A stretch of 64,000 nt of DNA, from NCBI GenBank assembly GCA_002439165.1, contig DJTE01000023.1, forward strand, positions 62,001 to 126,000. The letters are read 5' to 3'. Of the stretch, positions 24,964-33,569 are shown piece after piece. The notes below the pieces were generated by a model. The model saw nothing but the letters and a program-made list of their open reading frames with translations, was not told the DNA's origin and searched no databases. The position numbers and the translations under genes were made by a program. Positions within the stretch are counted from its first letter, which is position 1; each line of letters starts with the position of its first letter. Source of the DNA: Chryseobacterium indologenes. GTDB taxonomy: Bacteria; Bacteroidota; Bacteroidia; Flavobacteriales; Weeksellaceae.

Positions 24964-26256
24964 TTATAATCTGGCATCCACCATATTTCGGTCTAGGCAT
25001 GATTTGGTGTCAAATACTATTGTATTTTCATTCTTTAAATTTTCCAGATTCATGGTAAGGAATTCTTTATGAGAAACAGCAATAATAATTGAATCGTATG
25101 GGGTACGATTACTCAGATCATTCAGTAGATTAATCCCATATTCTTTTTTCACTTCGTCACTGTTGGCCCACGGGTCGTAAAGTTCTACCTCAATGCCATA
25201 ATCAAGAAGTTCTCTGTATATATCGAAAACTTTTGTATTCCGGATATCCGGGCAGTTTTCTTTAAAAGTAACTCCCAGAATCAGTGCTCTGGAGTTTTTG
25301 ATTATTCCTCCCTTTGCAATCAATAGTTTTACTACTTTGGAAGCAATAAATTTGGCAATAGAATCGTTGACACGGCGACCGGATAAAATGACATCCGGAT
25401 GATACCCCAGCTGTTCTGCTTTATGAGCCAGGTAATAGGGATCCACAGATATGCAGTGACCGCCTACCAGCCCCGGTTTGTATTTCAGGAAGTTGTATTT
25501 TGTACCGGCAGCCTCTAATACATCAGTGGTATCAATTCCTATTCTGTCGAATATCAGAGCGAGTTCATTTACAAATGAAATATTAACATCTCTCTGTGCA
25601 TTTTCTATGGCTTTTGAAGCTTCTGCAACTTTAATATTCGGAGCAAGGTGTGTTCCTGCGGTAATTATTTTTTTGTATAAGTTATCAACTTCTGTCGCAA
25701 TTTCAGGGGTAGAACCGGAGGTTACCTTCATTACGGAAGTCAGGGTATTGATTTTATCTCCGGGATTGATTCTTTCAGGAGAATAGCCTACGAAAAAATC
25801 TTCGTTGAATTTCAGACTGGAGTACTGTTCTAGTACAGGTACGCATTCTTCTTCCGTACAACCAGGGAAAACCGTAGATTCATAAATGACGATATCTCCT
25901 TTTTTTATAATTCCGCCCAGCATTTTTGATGCGGAAAGCAGTGGTTTAAGATCGGGAGCATTATATTGATCGATAGGCGTAGGAACAGTTACAATATAGA
26001 TATTGGAATCTGATATTTCAGCCAGGTCGTCAGTGGCTTTATACCCGGTTTTTCCGGATGATGTCTTATAGGCATTCAGCTTTCCGGTAAGTTTCCCGCT
26101 ATCAGCTTCACAGGTAATATCAAAGCCTTCATTAAGCTGTTTAATTCTCTCCGAATTGATATCAAAACCCAGTACCGGGAACTGATCTGCAAATTCGAGT
26201 GCCAATGGAAGACCTACATATCCCTGACCAATAATTGCTATTTTATAAGACTTCAT
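24964..26256 (-). CDS. nucleotide-sugar dehydrogenase (UDP-ManNAc or UDP-GlcNAc 6-dehydrogenase type)
   Basis: A 430-residue NAD-dependent enzyme of the UDP-glucose/GDP-mannose dehydrogenase family that oxidises C6 to a carboxylate in two steps. The NAD-binding loop is KIAIIGQGYVGLPLALEFA. The middle domain has VAEASKAIENAQRDVNISFV, and the catalytic Cys lies near residue 268 in VGGHCISVDPYYLAHKA. The C-terminal domain has ILGVTFKENCPDIRNTK. VGGHCIxVDPYYL and KENCPDIRNTK point to the WecC/TviB/WbpA branch acting on N-acetyl sugars. With wecB present, UDP-ManNAcA is the best guess; UDP-GlcNAcA is the alternative. Confidence 0.9.
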   Translation of the reverse strand: MKSYKIAIIGQGYVGLPLALEFADQFPVLGFDINSERIKQLNEGFDITCEADSGKLTGKLNAYKTSSGKTGYKATDDLAEISDSNIYIVTVPTPIDQYNAPDLKPLLSASKMLGGIIKKGDIVIYESTVFPGCTEEECVPVLEQYSSLKFNEDFFVGYSPERINPGDKINTLTSVMKVTSGSTPEIATEVDNLYKKIITAGTHLAPNIKVAEASKAIENAQRDVNISFVNELALIFDRIGIDTTDVLEAAGTKYNFLKYKPGLVGGHCISVDPYYLAHKAEQLGYHPDVILSGRRVNDSIAKFIASKVVKLLIAKGGIIKNSRALILGVTFKENCPDIRNTKVFDIYRELLDYGIEVELYDPWANSDEVKKEYGINLLNDLSNRTPYDSIIIAVSHKEFLTMNLENLKNENTIVFDTKSCLDRNMVDARL

Positions 26257-26311
26257 TATTTTTTATTGATATTATTGATTGCAACTTTGGCAAAAAGTTT
26301 CATGTTAGTTT

Positions 26312-27130
26312 TTATTTTTTGATCAGGCTTACAACTACTGCTGCTGCTGTAATTGCGATAGATGCCGCCGTTAAATACAGAGTGGTATTCGGGTTTTGTT
26401 TTGACTGTATATCTTTGGTGTTGTTGGCAGGCACAATAATGGCATCTCCCTGTTTAAGATTATAAAATGGAGAATTGATAAGGTTAGCATCCTGCAGGTT
26501 TACTTTCCCGTGAGTAACAGTACCGTTTTCTGTTCTTATTACCAGAACATCTTCTCTTTTTCCATACATGGTAAGATCTCCTGCCAGACCTAAAGCGTTC
26601 CAAATTGTTCCCTGGCCATTGGCAATGGTATAATCCCCCTGTCTGTTTACTTCTCCAAGAACGGTTACTTTAAAGTTGGCCAGCCTGATATTTACTGTCG
26701 GATTAATGACATATTTTTCCATTCTCTCCTTAAGTTCAGCCTTTAGGTCTATTAAAGTTTTTCCGGTTGTATTGATGGCTCCCAGAATCGGAAAGTCGAT
26801 ATTTGAATTGGAATCTACAATATAAGTAGGGCCTGCTATTGAAGTCATTCCCTGGTTCGGTGTATTTCCTCCGGCAGTAATGTTGCTCTGAATCATCTCT
26901 GATGACGAATAATTCTGATTGAATGGTTTTACCACATCCATATCTTTTGCCGTAATAAGAATTACCAGCTGGTCTCCAACCTGAATGGTGGAATTGGAGT
27001 TTTTTGCAGATGACTCTATTGCTACATTTTCTATATTCTGCATATAGTTCAGATCATTGTGAGTTTTCTGGTTGGTTTTACAGGAAACCAGTACCAATGC
27101 GCAAAATATAGTTAAAACTTTACCCTTCAT
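26312..27130 (-). CDS. wza: polysaccharide export lipoprotein (Wza/BexD family)
   Basis: A 272-residue outer-membrane-associated export protein. Residues 1-17 form a lipoprotein signal with lipobox LVSC. The polysaccharide-export domain starts with IQVGDQLVILI and continues TYIVDSNSNIDFPILGAINTTGKT. An SLBB domain follows (KVTVLGEVNRQGDYTIANGQ, IWNALGLAGDLTMYGKREDV). The last 25 residues are hydrophobic (YLTAASIAITAAAVVVSLI) and may span the outer membrane. It pairs with Wzc to form the export channel. A -7 element TATATTTG lies at 27146-27153 (minus), so the Wza-dehydrogenase-Wzc genes may have their own promoter. Confidence 0.9.
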   Translation of the reverse strand: MKGKVLTIFCALVLVSCKTNQKTHNDLNYMQNIENVAIESSAKNSNSTIQVGDQLVILITAKDMDVVKPFNQNYSSSEMIQSNITAGGNTPNQGMTSIAGPTYIVDSNSNIDFPILGAINTTGKTLIDLKAELKERMEKYVINPTVNIRLANFKVTVLGEVNRQGDYTIANGQGTIWNALGLAGDLTMYGKREDVLVIRTENGTVTHGKVNLQDANLINSPFYNLKQGDAIIVPANNTKDIQSKQNPNTTLYLTAASIAITAAAVVVSLIKK

Positions 27131-27145
27131 ATCTTAAAAATTGTA

Positions 27146-27153
27146 CAAATATA
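27146..27153 (-). promoter_or_regulatory. -7 promoter element upstream of wza
   Basis: The minus strand reads TATATTTG, 15 bases before the ATG of wza. This suggests an internal promoter within the polysaccharide locus. Confidence 0.4.
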
Positions 27154-27166
27154 CATTTATATTTTT

Positions 27167-29095
27167 TTATTTATCCAAAATCTCATAGATCGAATTATTG
27201 CTTCTGAATTCAGGAACAATGGACTTCAGAATCTTTACCACTTCTACTTTATCTTTCATTACGGAAGCTTCTGTAATGAGGTTGGTCAGGCTCTCTATTT
27301 CTATAAATTCCATTGTAGGATCTTTAGAGATCATAATCTTTTCATTATGGGTAGGCAGTGTTTTTGCATTGTCGCTCAACAGTTCCTCATAGAGTTTTTC
27401 ACCCGGCCTTAATCCGGTATAGATGATTTTAATATCAATATTAGGTTCAAACCCTGACAGCTTAATCATTCTTCTTGCCAGATCCAGGATTTTCACAGGT
27501 TCTCCCATATCAAAGACAAAGATCTCTCCACCCTGCCCCATTGTTCCTGCCTGAAGAACAAGTTCGCATGCTTCCGGTATGGTCATGAAATACCTTACAA
27601 TATCCGGATGGGTGATGGTAACCGGCCCGCCGGCTTCAATCTGTTTTTTGAAATGAGGAATAACCGATCCGTTTGATCCCAGCACGTTTCCGAACCTTGT
27701 CGTAATAAATTTGGTTGTGTTTCCTTCCACATGCTGTAAAGACTGTACGAAAAGTTCAGCTGCTCTTTTGGAAGCTCCCATCACATTAGTAGGATTCACC
27801 GCCTTATCGGTAGAAATCATAACAAACCTGTTGACTTTATAACGGCTGGACAGCACGGCTATATTTTTGGATCCCAGAACATTGACACGGATCGCCTCAT
27901 TAGGATTTTCTTCAACCAAAGGAACATGCTTGTAAGCCGCCGCATGGTACACCATAGAAAAGTTATAGGTCTGGAACAGCGGTTCCACTCTATGGATATT
28001 GGAAACATCGGCCAGAACAAATTTGAACCTGATGTGGGGAAATTTCTCTTTCATTTCCAGTTCTATATCATACAGTGGTGTTTCTGCCTGATCCAGAACA
28101 ACAATTAATGCCGGACTAAACTGGGCAACCTGTCTTACGATCTCACTGCCGATAGAACCGGCCCCGCCTGTTACCAGTACATTTTTATTGAAATGCCTGC
28201 TTTTTACCTCTTCATTTTCTATTTTGATCGGTTTTCTGTTAAGAAGATCTTCAATCTGAAGATTCCTGATGGATCCTCCCAGATCGCTGTCCCTCAGTTT
28301 CTGTACAGAAGGCGCTTTGAATATATTGAGGTCTTTTTCTAAAAATAAGTTCACCCAGGAATTCATCTCGTCTTTAGACATCATTTCTTTAACGATGATC
28401 ACCCCGTCTATGATAAGATCTTCTTTTGTCGCTTCTTCTATCTTTCTTTTTTCGTAGATAGGTTTTCCCAATAAGGATGCTCTTTTGGAGTCTGTTCTCT
28501 GAGTCAAAAAGCCTACCACCTGATAAGGAAGGCTTGGGTTATCCAGAATGGCACGGGCAATGGCAATAGACTGCTCATCGATTCCCAACACCAGAATTCT
28601 TTTTTTCAGAGTACTTCTCCTGTATTCTCTTACGATATGGAAAAATTCTTTTACATAAAGCCTGAAAAGAAAAAGCCCCATAAAAGAGATAATGAAATAC
28701 AGAACCAGAAAAGGAGTCAAAATAAATTTTCCTCCTGTGATCCAGAAATAAATAAGATTGACCACTCCCACCACTGTCATGGTACAAAAACATGAGATCA
28801 GGAGTTTAAAAAGATCAATAAAAGTAGAGTGTCTTATAATTCCTGCATAGGTCTTGAAAAAGTACATAAACATAGTGTTTATCACAATAATAAAGGTAAA
28901 AACTACACTTTTATCTTCGTGATAAACAAATTCTTTCTGGGTAATTTTCTCTATGGTATAAGTAGAAAGAAACAGGGATATTACCAGAACAATAATATCT
29001 ATTACAAGTATTATCCATCTGGGGAGATATCTTACATCCGAGAGATTGACAACATTGTCTCCTCCAAATATTTTTTTCCTAAAAGAGCTGTACAT
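27167..29095 (-). CDS. membrane-bound UDP-GlcNAc 4,6-dehydratase-like protein (WbpM/PglF/CapD family)
   Basis: A 642-residue protein. Residues about 25-150 hold four transmembrane segments, and residues 150-290 are a CoA-binding-like Rossmann domain (LKKRILVLGIDEQSIAIARAI). From about 305 the SDR catalytic domain begins (VLVTGGAGSIGSEIVRQV), with VYHAAAYKHVPLVEENP, STDKAVNPTNVMGASKRAAE (the YxxxK tyrosine replaced by Met, as is usual in this family) and GLRPGEKLYEELL. It should form UDP-4-keto-6-deoxy-GlcNAc (or its C5 epimer), which the aminotransferase encoded just upstream can aminate. A -7 element, TAATTTTG, lies at 29170-29177. Confidence 0.92.
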   Translation of the reverse strand: MYSSFRKKIFGGDNVVNLSDVRYLPRWIILVIDIIVLVISLFLSTYTIEKITQKEFVYHEDKSVVFTFIIVINTMFMYFFKTYAGIIRHSTFIDLFKLLISCFCTMTVVGVVNLIYFWITGGKFILTPFLVLYFIISFMGLFLFRLYVKEFFHIVREYRRSTLKKRILVLGIDEQSIAIARAILDNPSLPYQVVGFLTQRTDSKRASLLGKPIYEKRKIEEATKEDLIIDGVIIVKEMMSKDEMNSWVNLFLEKDLNIFKAPSVQKLRDSDLGGSIRNLQIEDLLNRKPIKIENEEVKSRHFNKNVLVTGGAGSIGSEIVRQVAQFSPALIVVLDQAETPLYDIELEMKEKFPHIRFKFVLADVSNIHRVEPLFQTYNFSMVYHAAAYKHVPLVEENPNEAIRVNVLGSKNIAVLSSRYKVNRFVMISTDKAVNPTNVMGASKRAAELFVQSLQHVEGNTTKFITTRFGNVLGSNGSVIPHFKKQIEAGGPVTITHPDIVRYFMTIPEACELVLQAGTMGQGGEIFVFDMGEPVKILDLARRMIKLSGFEPNIDIKIIYTGLRPGEKLYEELLSDNAKTLPTHNEKIMISKDPTMEFIEIESLTNLITEASVMKDKVEVVKILKSIVPEFRSNNSIYEILDK

Positions 29096-29169
29096 TGTCT
29101 GTATTTGTGTTCATATTTAAAACGGCTAAAACCAATTTTTTAATTAATATTAATTCTTAAGCATGGTTA

Positions 29170-29177
29170 CAAAATTA
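29170..29177 (-). promoter_or_regulatory. -7 promoter element upstream of the CapD-like gene
   Basis: The minus strand reads TAATTTTG, a match to TAnnTTTG, about 75 bases before the ATG. Confidence 0.3.
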
Positions 29178-29226
29178 AAATAAAATCCCATCTTTATTCA
29201 ATTTTAACAAATAAATTTAGGGAATT

Positions 29227-30345
29227 TCATATTCTGAAGATTTCAGCAATTCTTTCTCTGCAACCGTCCGTTAAATTGGTTCCTGACGGCAGGCACAATC
29301 CACGGTCAAAAAGTGTACCAGAAAGATTATTTCCAAAAAACTCATATCCTTTATAGAGAGGCTGAAGATGCATAGGTTTCCATAGGTACCTGGTTTCTAT
29401 ATTATTCCGGGAAAACTGCTCTCTAAGCTTTTCTTTCGTAAAATCATTTCTCAGGATAACCGTATTGAGCCAGTAGTTGGAAAAAAAATCCCTGCCAGGT
29501 TCGGAAAACAGTTCTATATTTTCATGATCCTTCAGACAGGACTGATAAAAATCATGGTTTTCTCTCCTTCCTGTGATCTTTTCATCAAGCGTTTCCATCT
29601 GCCCCCTTCCTATTCCGGCTGAAATATTATCCATCCTGTAATTATATCCTATTTCAGAGTGAGAATAATAGTCTTTATCATCTTTGGCCTGTGTCGCCAG
29701 AAAAAGGGCTTTCTTTTTATCTGCTTCACTCCTGGAAATCAAGATTCCTCCGCTTCCCGTGGTGATAATTTTATTTCCGTTAAAACTGATAACGGAAAGA
29801 TCTCCGAAAGTTCCGCACAGCTGTCCTTTATACCTGCTGCCCAACGCCTCTGCACTGTCTTCAATGAGCGGAATTTCATATTTCCGGGAAATGCTGAGTA
29901 TTTCATCTGCCTTGAAGGGCATTCCATATAAAGAAACAGCAATGATTGCCTTCGGTTTTTTGCCTCTCTGAATACAGGATTTCACAGTGTCTTCCAGTGT
30001 ATCGGGACATATATTCCATGTCTCTTTTTCACTGTCTACAAATACGGGAACAGCTTTCAGATACAGGACGGGATTGGCAGAAGCCACAAAAGTAAATGAC
30101 TGGCAGATCACAAAATCTCCTTCTTCCACATTCAGTAATCTCAGGGCAAGATGAATAGCAGCTGTTCCGGAAGACAAAGCTGTAACGTGGGAATGATTCC
30201 CTAAATATTTCTCCAGACCGTTTTCAAACTCATCTATATTCGAGCCGTATTGGGAGATCCAGTTGGTATCAAATGCATTTTGTATATATTGAAGCTCGTT
30301 CCCTCCCATATGGGGCGGTGAGAGCCAAATTTTCTGTTTTTCCAA
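29227..30345 (-). CDS. DegT/DnrJ/EryC1/StrS family PLP-dependent sugar aminotransferase
   Basis: A 372-residue cytoplasmic aminotransferase acting on nucleotide-linked keto sugars. It shows HVTALSSGTAAIHLALRLL (PLP phosphate loop), PLIEDSAEALGSRY (Asp contacting the PLP nitrogen) and SFNGNKIITTGSGG with the PLP-binding lysine near residue 190, then YNYRMDNISAGIGRGQ. It resembles PglE-type enzymes that aminate UDP-4-keto-6-deoxy-GlcNAc, and the dehydratase gene next to it supplies that substrate. No N-acetyltransferase of the PglD type is seen nearby, so acetylation of the new amino group is unassigned. RecX is encoded 7 bases upstream, so expression may start at recX or glyA. Confidence 0.9.
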   Translation of the reverse strand: MEKQKIWLSPPHMGGNELQYIQNAFDTNWISQYGSNIDEFENGLEKYLGNHSHVTALSSGTAAIHLALRLLNVEEGDFVICQSFTFVASANPVLYLKAVPVFVDSEKETWNICPDTLEDTVKSCIQRGKKPKAIIAVSLYGMPFKADEILSISRKYEIPLIEDSAEALGSRYKGQLCGTFGDLSVISFNGNKIITTGSGGILISRSEADKKKALFLATQAKDDKDYYSHSEIGYNYRMDNISAGIGRGQMETLDEKITGRRENHDFYQSCLKDHENIELFSEPGRDFFSNYWLNTVILRNDFTKEKLREQFSRNNIETRYLWKPMHLQPLYKGYEFFGNNLSGTLFDRGLCLPSGTNLTDGCRERIAEIFRI

Positions 30346-30352
30346 TATCTAT

Positions 30353-30817
30353 TTATGTTTCTCCAAAAGTATCATTTATTTTTTCATATTCAAAGCCTCT
30401 GCTCATCAAATATTTTATGGTTTTCACTTTTTTTTGATATTCTTTTAATCCTTTTTGCTTTGAAGCATAATCTTCGTAAATTTTCCTGATCATTTTTTCA
30501 TAATCCTCTTCATCTATTTCATCGAAACAGGTATTGATAAGTCTTTCGGAAATCTGCTTCTGTTTCAGATTCATTCTGATCTTATTCCGGCCCCAGTGTT
30601 TGATATAAAATTTACCTCTGATATAGCTGCGTGTGAAACGTTCTTCGTTCAGAAAGTTTTCCTTCAGAAGATACAGCATGATCTCTTCTTTTGCTTCATC
30701 AATCAGTAAAAACTCTTTCATTTTCTGTTCCACTTCGGCATGGCAGCGGTCCTGGTAAACACAATAGTTCACCACCTTCTGCCTGATTTCCTCAAATGTG
30801 AAAGATTTCTTCTCCAT
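30353..30817 (-). CDS. recX: regulatory protein RecX
   Basis: A 154-residue all-helical protein that binds RecA filaments and limits recombination and SOS activity. It shows the repeated three-helix pattern: TFEEIRQKVVNYCVYQDRCH, then EEIMLYLLKENFLNEERFTR with YIRGKFYIKHWGRNKIRMNL (the RSYIRGKFxxKxWGxxKI signature), and the third repeat KKVKTIKYLMSRGFEYEKI. The length is normal. It lies between glyA, from which a hairpin separates it, and the aminotransferase gene. RecA is not in the window. Confidence 0.88.
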   Translation of the reverse strand: MEKKSFTFEEIRQKVVNYCVYQDRCHAEVEQKMKEFLLIDEAKEEIMLYLLKENFLNEERFTRSYIRGKFYIKHWGRNKIRMNLKQKQISERLINTCFDEIDEEDYEKMIRKIYEDYASKQKGLKEYQKKVKTIKYLMSRGFEYEKINDTFGET

Positions 30818-30827
30818 AATAATGAAA

Positions 30828-30853
30828 AAAGAATGGACAGGTGCCCATTCTTT
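30828..30853 (-). terminator. terminator of glyA
   Basis: AAAGAATGG (30828-30836) pairs with CCATTCTTT (30845-30853). On the minus strand the stem is followed by six or more T. It lies between glyA and recX. Confidence 0.75.
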
Positions 30854-30874
30854 ATATTGTATTTCAAATGATCA

Positions 30875-32140
30875 TTAATAGTTGAACAAAGCCTTTCCTT
30901 CCATCAGTTCATTCACTTTCTTTTTAACGGAAGCAAGAACTTCTTCATTTTTGATATGGTCTACTACCTCAGAAATCAATCCGGCAATAGTATCCATATC
31001 ATTTTCTTTAAGACCTCTTGTGGTGATAGCGGCTGTTCCCAGTCTGATACCGGATGTGGTAAACGGTGACTTGTCATCGAAAGGAACCATATTTTTGTTA
31101 CATGTAATATCAGCAAGAACTAAAGCCTTTTCGGTTTCTTTACCGTTTACGCCTTTATTTCTAAGGTCTACAAGCATTAAGTGGTTATCCGTACCTCCGC
31201 TCACGATATCAAATCCTCTGTCGATCATTGCTTTTGAAAGGGCCTGGGCATTGGCTTTAACCTGTTTAGCATAGGTTTCAAACTGCCCGTCCAGCGCTTC
31301 ACCAAAAGCAACTGCTTTACCGGCAATAACATGCTCCAGCGGACCTCCCTGAATTCCCGGGAAAACTGCTCCGTCCAGTACCTGGCTCATCATTTTGGTT
31401 TCTCCTTTCGGGGTTTTGTGGCCGTATGTATTTTCGAAATCCTTCCCCATCATGATCATTCCTCCTCTTGGCCCTCTTAAAGTCTTATGAGTTGTAGTGG
31501 TCACTACATGGCAGTGCTCAAATGGAGAGTTTAGCAGTCCTTTTGCCACTAAACCTGCAGGGTGAGCAATATCCGCCCAAAGTGTCGCCCCGATCTCGTC
31601 GGCAATTTCTCTGAATTTAGCATAATCCAGATCTCTTGAATACGCTGAGAAACCGGCAATAAGCATTTTCGGTCTTTCTCTAAGGGCTACTTCTCTCATC
31701 TGGTTGTAATCAATAAGTCCTGTTTCTCTTTCTACTCCGTAAGAAACCACCTGATACTGGATTCCGGAGAAGTTTACTCCTGAACCGTGAGTAAGGTGTC
31801 CTCCCATAGAAAGATCCATTCCCATGATTTTGTCTCCGGGTTTCAAAACCGCAAGATAAATGGCAGCATTGGCCTGAGATCCGGAATGCGGCTGAACATT
31901 TACATAGTCCACCCCGAAAAGTTCCTTCGCTCTGTTGATCGCCAGTGTTTCAACCTCATCTACTACTTCACAGCCCCCGTAATATCTTTTACCCGGGTAC
32001 CCTTCCGCATATTTGTTTGTCAGTACGCTTCCCATTGCTTTCATTACGTTTTCAGAAACAAAGTTTTCTGACGCAATAAGTTCTAATCCATGGGATTGTC
32101 TTTGTCTTTCCTTTTCAATCAGGTCGAAAATAATATCCAT
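30875..32140 (-). CDS. glyA: serine hydroxymethyltransferase
   Basis: A PLP enzyme of 421 residues from the ATG at 32140 that converts serine and tetrahydrofolate to glycine and methylene-tetrahydrofolate. It has GLELIASENFVSENVMKAMGS, the active-site stretch VVTTTTHKTLRGPRGGMI with the PLP lysine near residue 224, and ITCNKNMVPFDDKSPFTTSG near the C-terminus. The 12-codon longer frame from 32173 was rejected because its first codons coincide with a -7 element (TACATTTG, 32171-32178). It is a housekeeping gene bordering the polysaccharide locus and has its own terminator. Confidence 0.95.
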   Translation of the reverse strand: MDIIFDLIEKERQRQSHGLELIASENFVSENVMKAMGSVLTNKYAEGYPGKRYYGGCEVVDEVETLAINRAKELFGVDYVNVQPHSGSQANAAIYLAVLKPGDKIMGMDLSMGGHLTHGSGVNFSGIQYQVVSYGVERETGLIDYNQMREVALRERPKMLIAGFSAYSRDLDYAKFREIADEIGATLWADIAHPAGLVAKGLLNSPFEHCHVVTTTTHKTLRGPRGGMIMMGKDFENTYGHKTPKGETKMMSQVLDGAVFPGIQGGPLEHVIAGKAVAFGEALDGQFETYAKQVKANAQALSKAMIDRGFDIVSGGTDNHLMLVDLRNKGVNGKETEKALVLADITCNKNMVPFDDKSPFTTSGIRLGTAAITTRGLKENDMDTIAGLISEVVDHIKNEEVLASVKKKVNELMEGKALFNY

Positions 32141-32170
32141 TATACTTTTAGTTTTTGAAATTTTCCACCC

Positions 32171-32178
32171 CAAATGTA
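32171..32178 (-). promoter_or_regulatory. -7 promoter element of glyA
   Basis: The minus strand reads TACATTTG, about 30 bases before the ATG at 32140. It decides the start choice. Confidence 0.45.
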
Positions 32179-32261
32179 CGGAATTTCCGTTGAGATTTCA
32201 ACATCAGAAAATATGATTTTACACTTGATTCTTTTACAGATTATGGGATTATGCCATCAGA

Positions 32262-32678
32262 TTAAAGGTTTTCTTTAACAAACTTCTCACAATAGCTTTT
32301 AATCCTGTTGCGGACCTTCTCAAACTGCTGTTTGATTTCCGTCTCTGTTCCGGAGGCTTTTGCAGGGTCCGGAAAATTCTGATGGAAAACTTCTGCACTG
32401 CCGGGAAGATACGGACAATTTTCTTTCGCATGGTCGCAGACTGTAATTACAAAATCAAAGGCTATATCTTTGTACCGGTCTATTGCATCAGAAGTCTGCT
32501 GTGAAATATCCAGACCGTCATTTTTCATGGTTTCTATGGCTGCAGGATTTACTCCGTGTGCTTCAATTCCGGCACTGTATATTTCAGCCTTACCTTTGGA
32601 GAAATGTTTTAAATATCCTTCTGCCATCTGGCTTCTGCAACTGTTTCCTGTACAGAGTACGAGAATCTTTTTTTTCAT
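32262..32678 (-). CDS. arsC: arsenate reductase, thioredoxin-coupled type (low-molecular-weight phosphatase fold)
   Basis: A 138-residue cytoplasmic enzyme that reduces arsenate to arsenite using a cysteine relay. The P-loop is VLCTGNSCRSQMAEG with Cys9 and Cys14. The redox pair is in FVITVCDHAKENCPYLPG (Cys81 and Cys88), and FPDPAKASG holds the general-acid Asp. This C-x-N-x-x-R-S plus two late cysteines defines the thioredoxin-linked ArsC group, not a protein tyrosine phosphatase. It lies 22 bases after the DUF6428-like gene and downstream of arsR. No arsenite efflux gene (arsB/acr3) follows in the window. Confidence 0.92.
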   Translation of the reverse strand: MKKKILVLCTGNSCRSQMAEGYLKHFSKGKAEIYSAGIEAHGVNPAAIETMKNDGLDISQQTSDAIDRYKDIAFDFVITVCDHAKENCPYLPGSAEVFHQNFPDPAKASGTETEIKQQFEKVRNRIKSYCEKFVKENL

Positions 32679-32700
32679 TTTTATTCAATGGTATCAGGAA

Positions 32701-33174
32701 TTAGCAGCAGCCTGATTCCGGAGAACAGCACGAATTCCCCCTGTTGTTTAACGTATTGAGATCCAGCTTTTGCTTCTGTGGCGGAATCCCGCACGAATCT
32801 TCTGCCAGGCAGGCGGTAAGTTTATTTTTCAGAACAAAATTTTTCCCGTTGAATTCCAGATCAAATCTGCCAATGGTATTTTCCTGATATTCGACTTCAA
32901 TTTCAAAATCCCCTATTCCCAGTTTATCTTCAGAAAGACGGATAATATCCAGCAATTTTCCAGGTTTAAGCCTGTGCTCATAATCATCGGCATCCCAAAG
33001 CTGAAAATTTACCCGTTCTTCTTTTCTGATGGTTCCGCCGCAGTCGATAAATCTTTTTGTAACGATCCCCACTTCTGTCACATGAAAATGTCCGGGTACA
33101 AATGTTCCGTTTTCCAGTTGGAATTCTACATTTTCCAACGCCGGCAAAATCTTTTTAATCTCTGATAATTTCAT
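32701..33174 (-). CDS. DUF6428-like protein with cysteine-rich tail
   Basis: A 157-residue cytoplasmic protein without a signal peptide. It reads VEFQLENGTFVPGHFHVTEV and DCGGTIRKEERVNFQLWDAD, and resembles the DUF6428 family that I associate with arsenic gene clusters of Bacteroidetes. The last ten residues hold two paired cysteines (NSCCSPESGCC), with further cysteines in ACLAEDSCGIP, and could bind As(III) or another thiophilic metal. It stands between arsR and arsC. An operator-like copy of the arsR site (33201-33214) lies 27 bases before its ATG. The biochemical role is unknown; arsenite binding is inference. Confidence 0.75.
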   Translation of the reverse strand: MKLSEIKKILPALENVEFQLENGTFVPGHFHVTEVGIVTKRFIDCGGTIRKEERVNFQLWDADDYEHRLKPGKLLDIIRLSEDKLGIGDFEIEVEYQENTIGRFDLEFNGKNFVLKNKLTACLAEDSCGIPPQKQKLDLNTLNNRGNSCCSPESGCC

Positions 33175-33200
33175 ACAGTATTTATTTTAATTGTTATAAT

Positions 33201-33214
33201 GCAATATTACGATA
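33201..33214. promoter_or_regulatory. second ArsR operator-like site, upstream of the DUF6428-like gene
   Basis: GCAATATTACGATA is an exact copy of the core of the site upstream of arsR (33574-33587). Its inner part read on the minus strand, TAATATTG, is close to the -7 consensus, so the site could overlap a promoter for DUF6428-arsC. Confidence 0.6.
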
Positions 33215-33231
33215 GTTGGATATAAAAAATT

Positions 33232-33558
33232 TTAGCAGCAGTTCTGCTCCTTAACTGCTGCGATGATGTTTGAAAAATAAGTATTCAGGATTTCAAAAGA
33301 TTTTTCATCAATACAGTAGCATATTGAATTTCCTTCAATACTTCCTTTAATCAGTCCGGCATTTTTCAATTCCTTCAGATGCTGGGAAACAGTAGGCTGG
33401 GCAAGAGGCAGCTCATTAACGATATCTCCGCAGATGCATTCGTTTACTTTGAGAAGGTATTCAATAATGGCTATTCTTGCCGGATGTCCGAGTGCCTTTG
33501 CAATAACGGCCAGTTTATTTTGTTCGTCGGTAAAGAAATCTGTTTTGGTAGCTCCCAT
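33232..33558 (-). CDS. arsR: ArsR/SmtB family metalloregulator
   Basis: A 108-residue winged-helix repressor released from DNA by As(III) or a related metal. The wHTH core is LGHPARIAIIEYLLKVNECICGDIVNELPLAQPTVSQHLKELKNAGLI. The metal site is NECICGD (Cys41 and Cys43), like the ELCVCDL motif on helix 3 of ArsR, and the protein ends QNCC with two more possible ligands. It is transcribed towards the DUF6428-like and arsC genes. A near-palindrome, ATATCGCAATATTACGATAT (33570-33589), precedes it. The effector metal is inferred from neighbours. Confidence 0.9.
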   Translation of the reverse strand: MGATKTDFFTDEQNKLAVIAKALGHPARIAIIEYLLKVNECICGDIVNELPLAQPTVSQHLKELKNAGLIKGSIEGNSICYCIDEKSFEILNTYFSNIIAAVKEQNCC

Positions 33559-33569
33559 AGCCTATAATT

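Noticed and set aside
32262..32678. Wzb-like tyrosine phosphatase for the Wzc kinase
   Set aside because: The C-x-N-x-x-R-S loop and the Cys81/Cys88 pair identify a thioredoxin-linked arsenate reductase; it also lies beside arsR and outside the polysaccharide locus.
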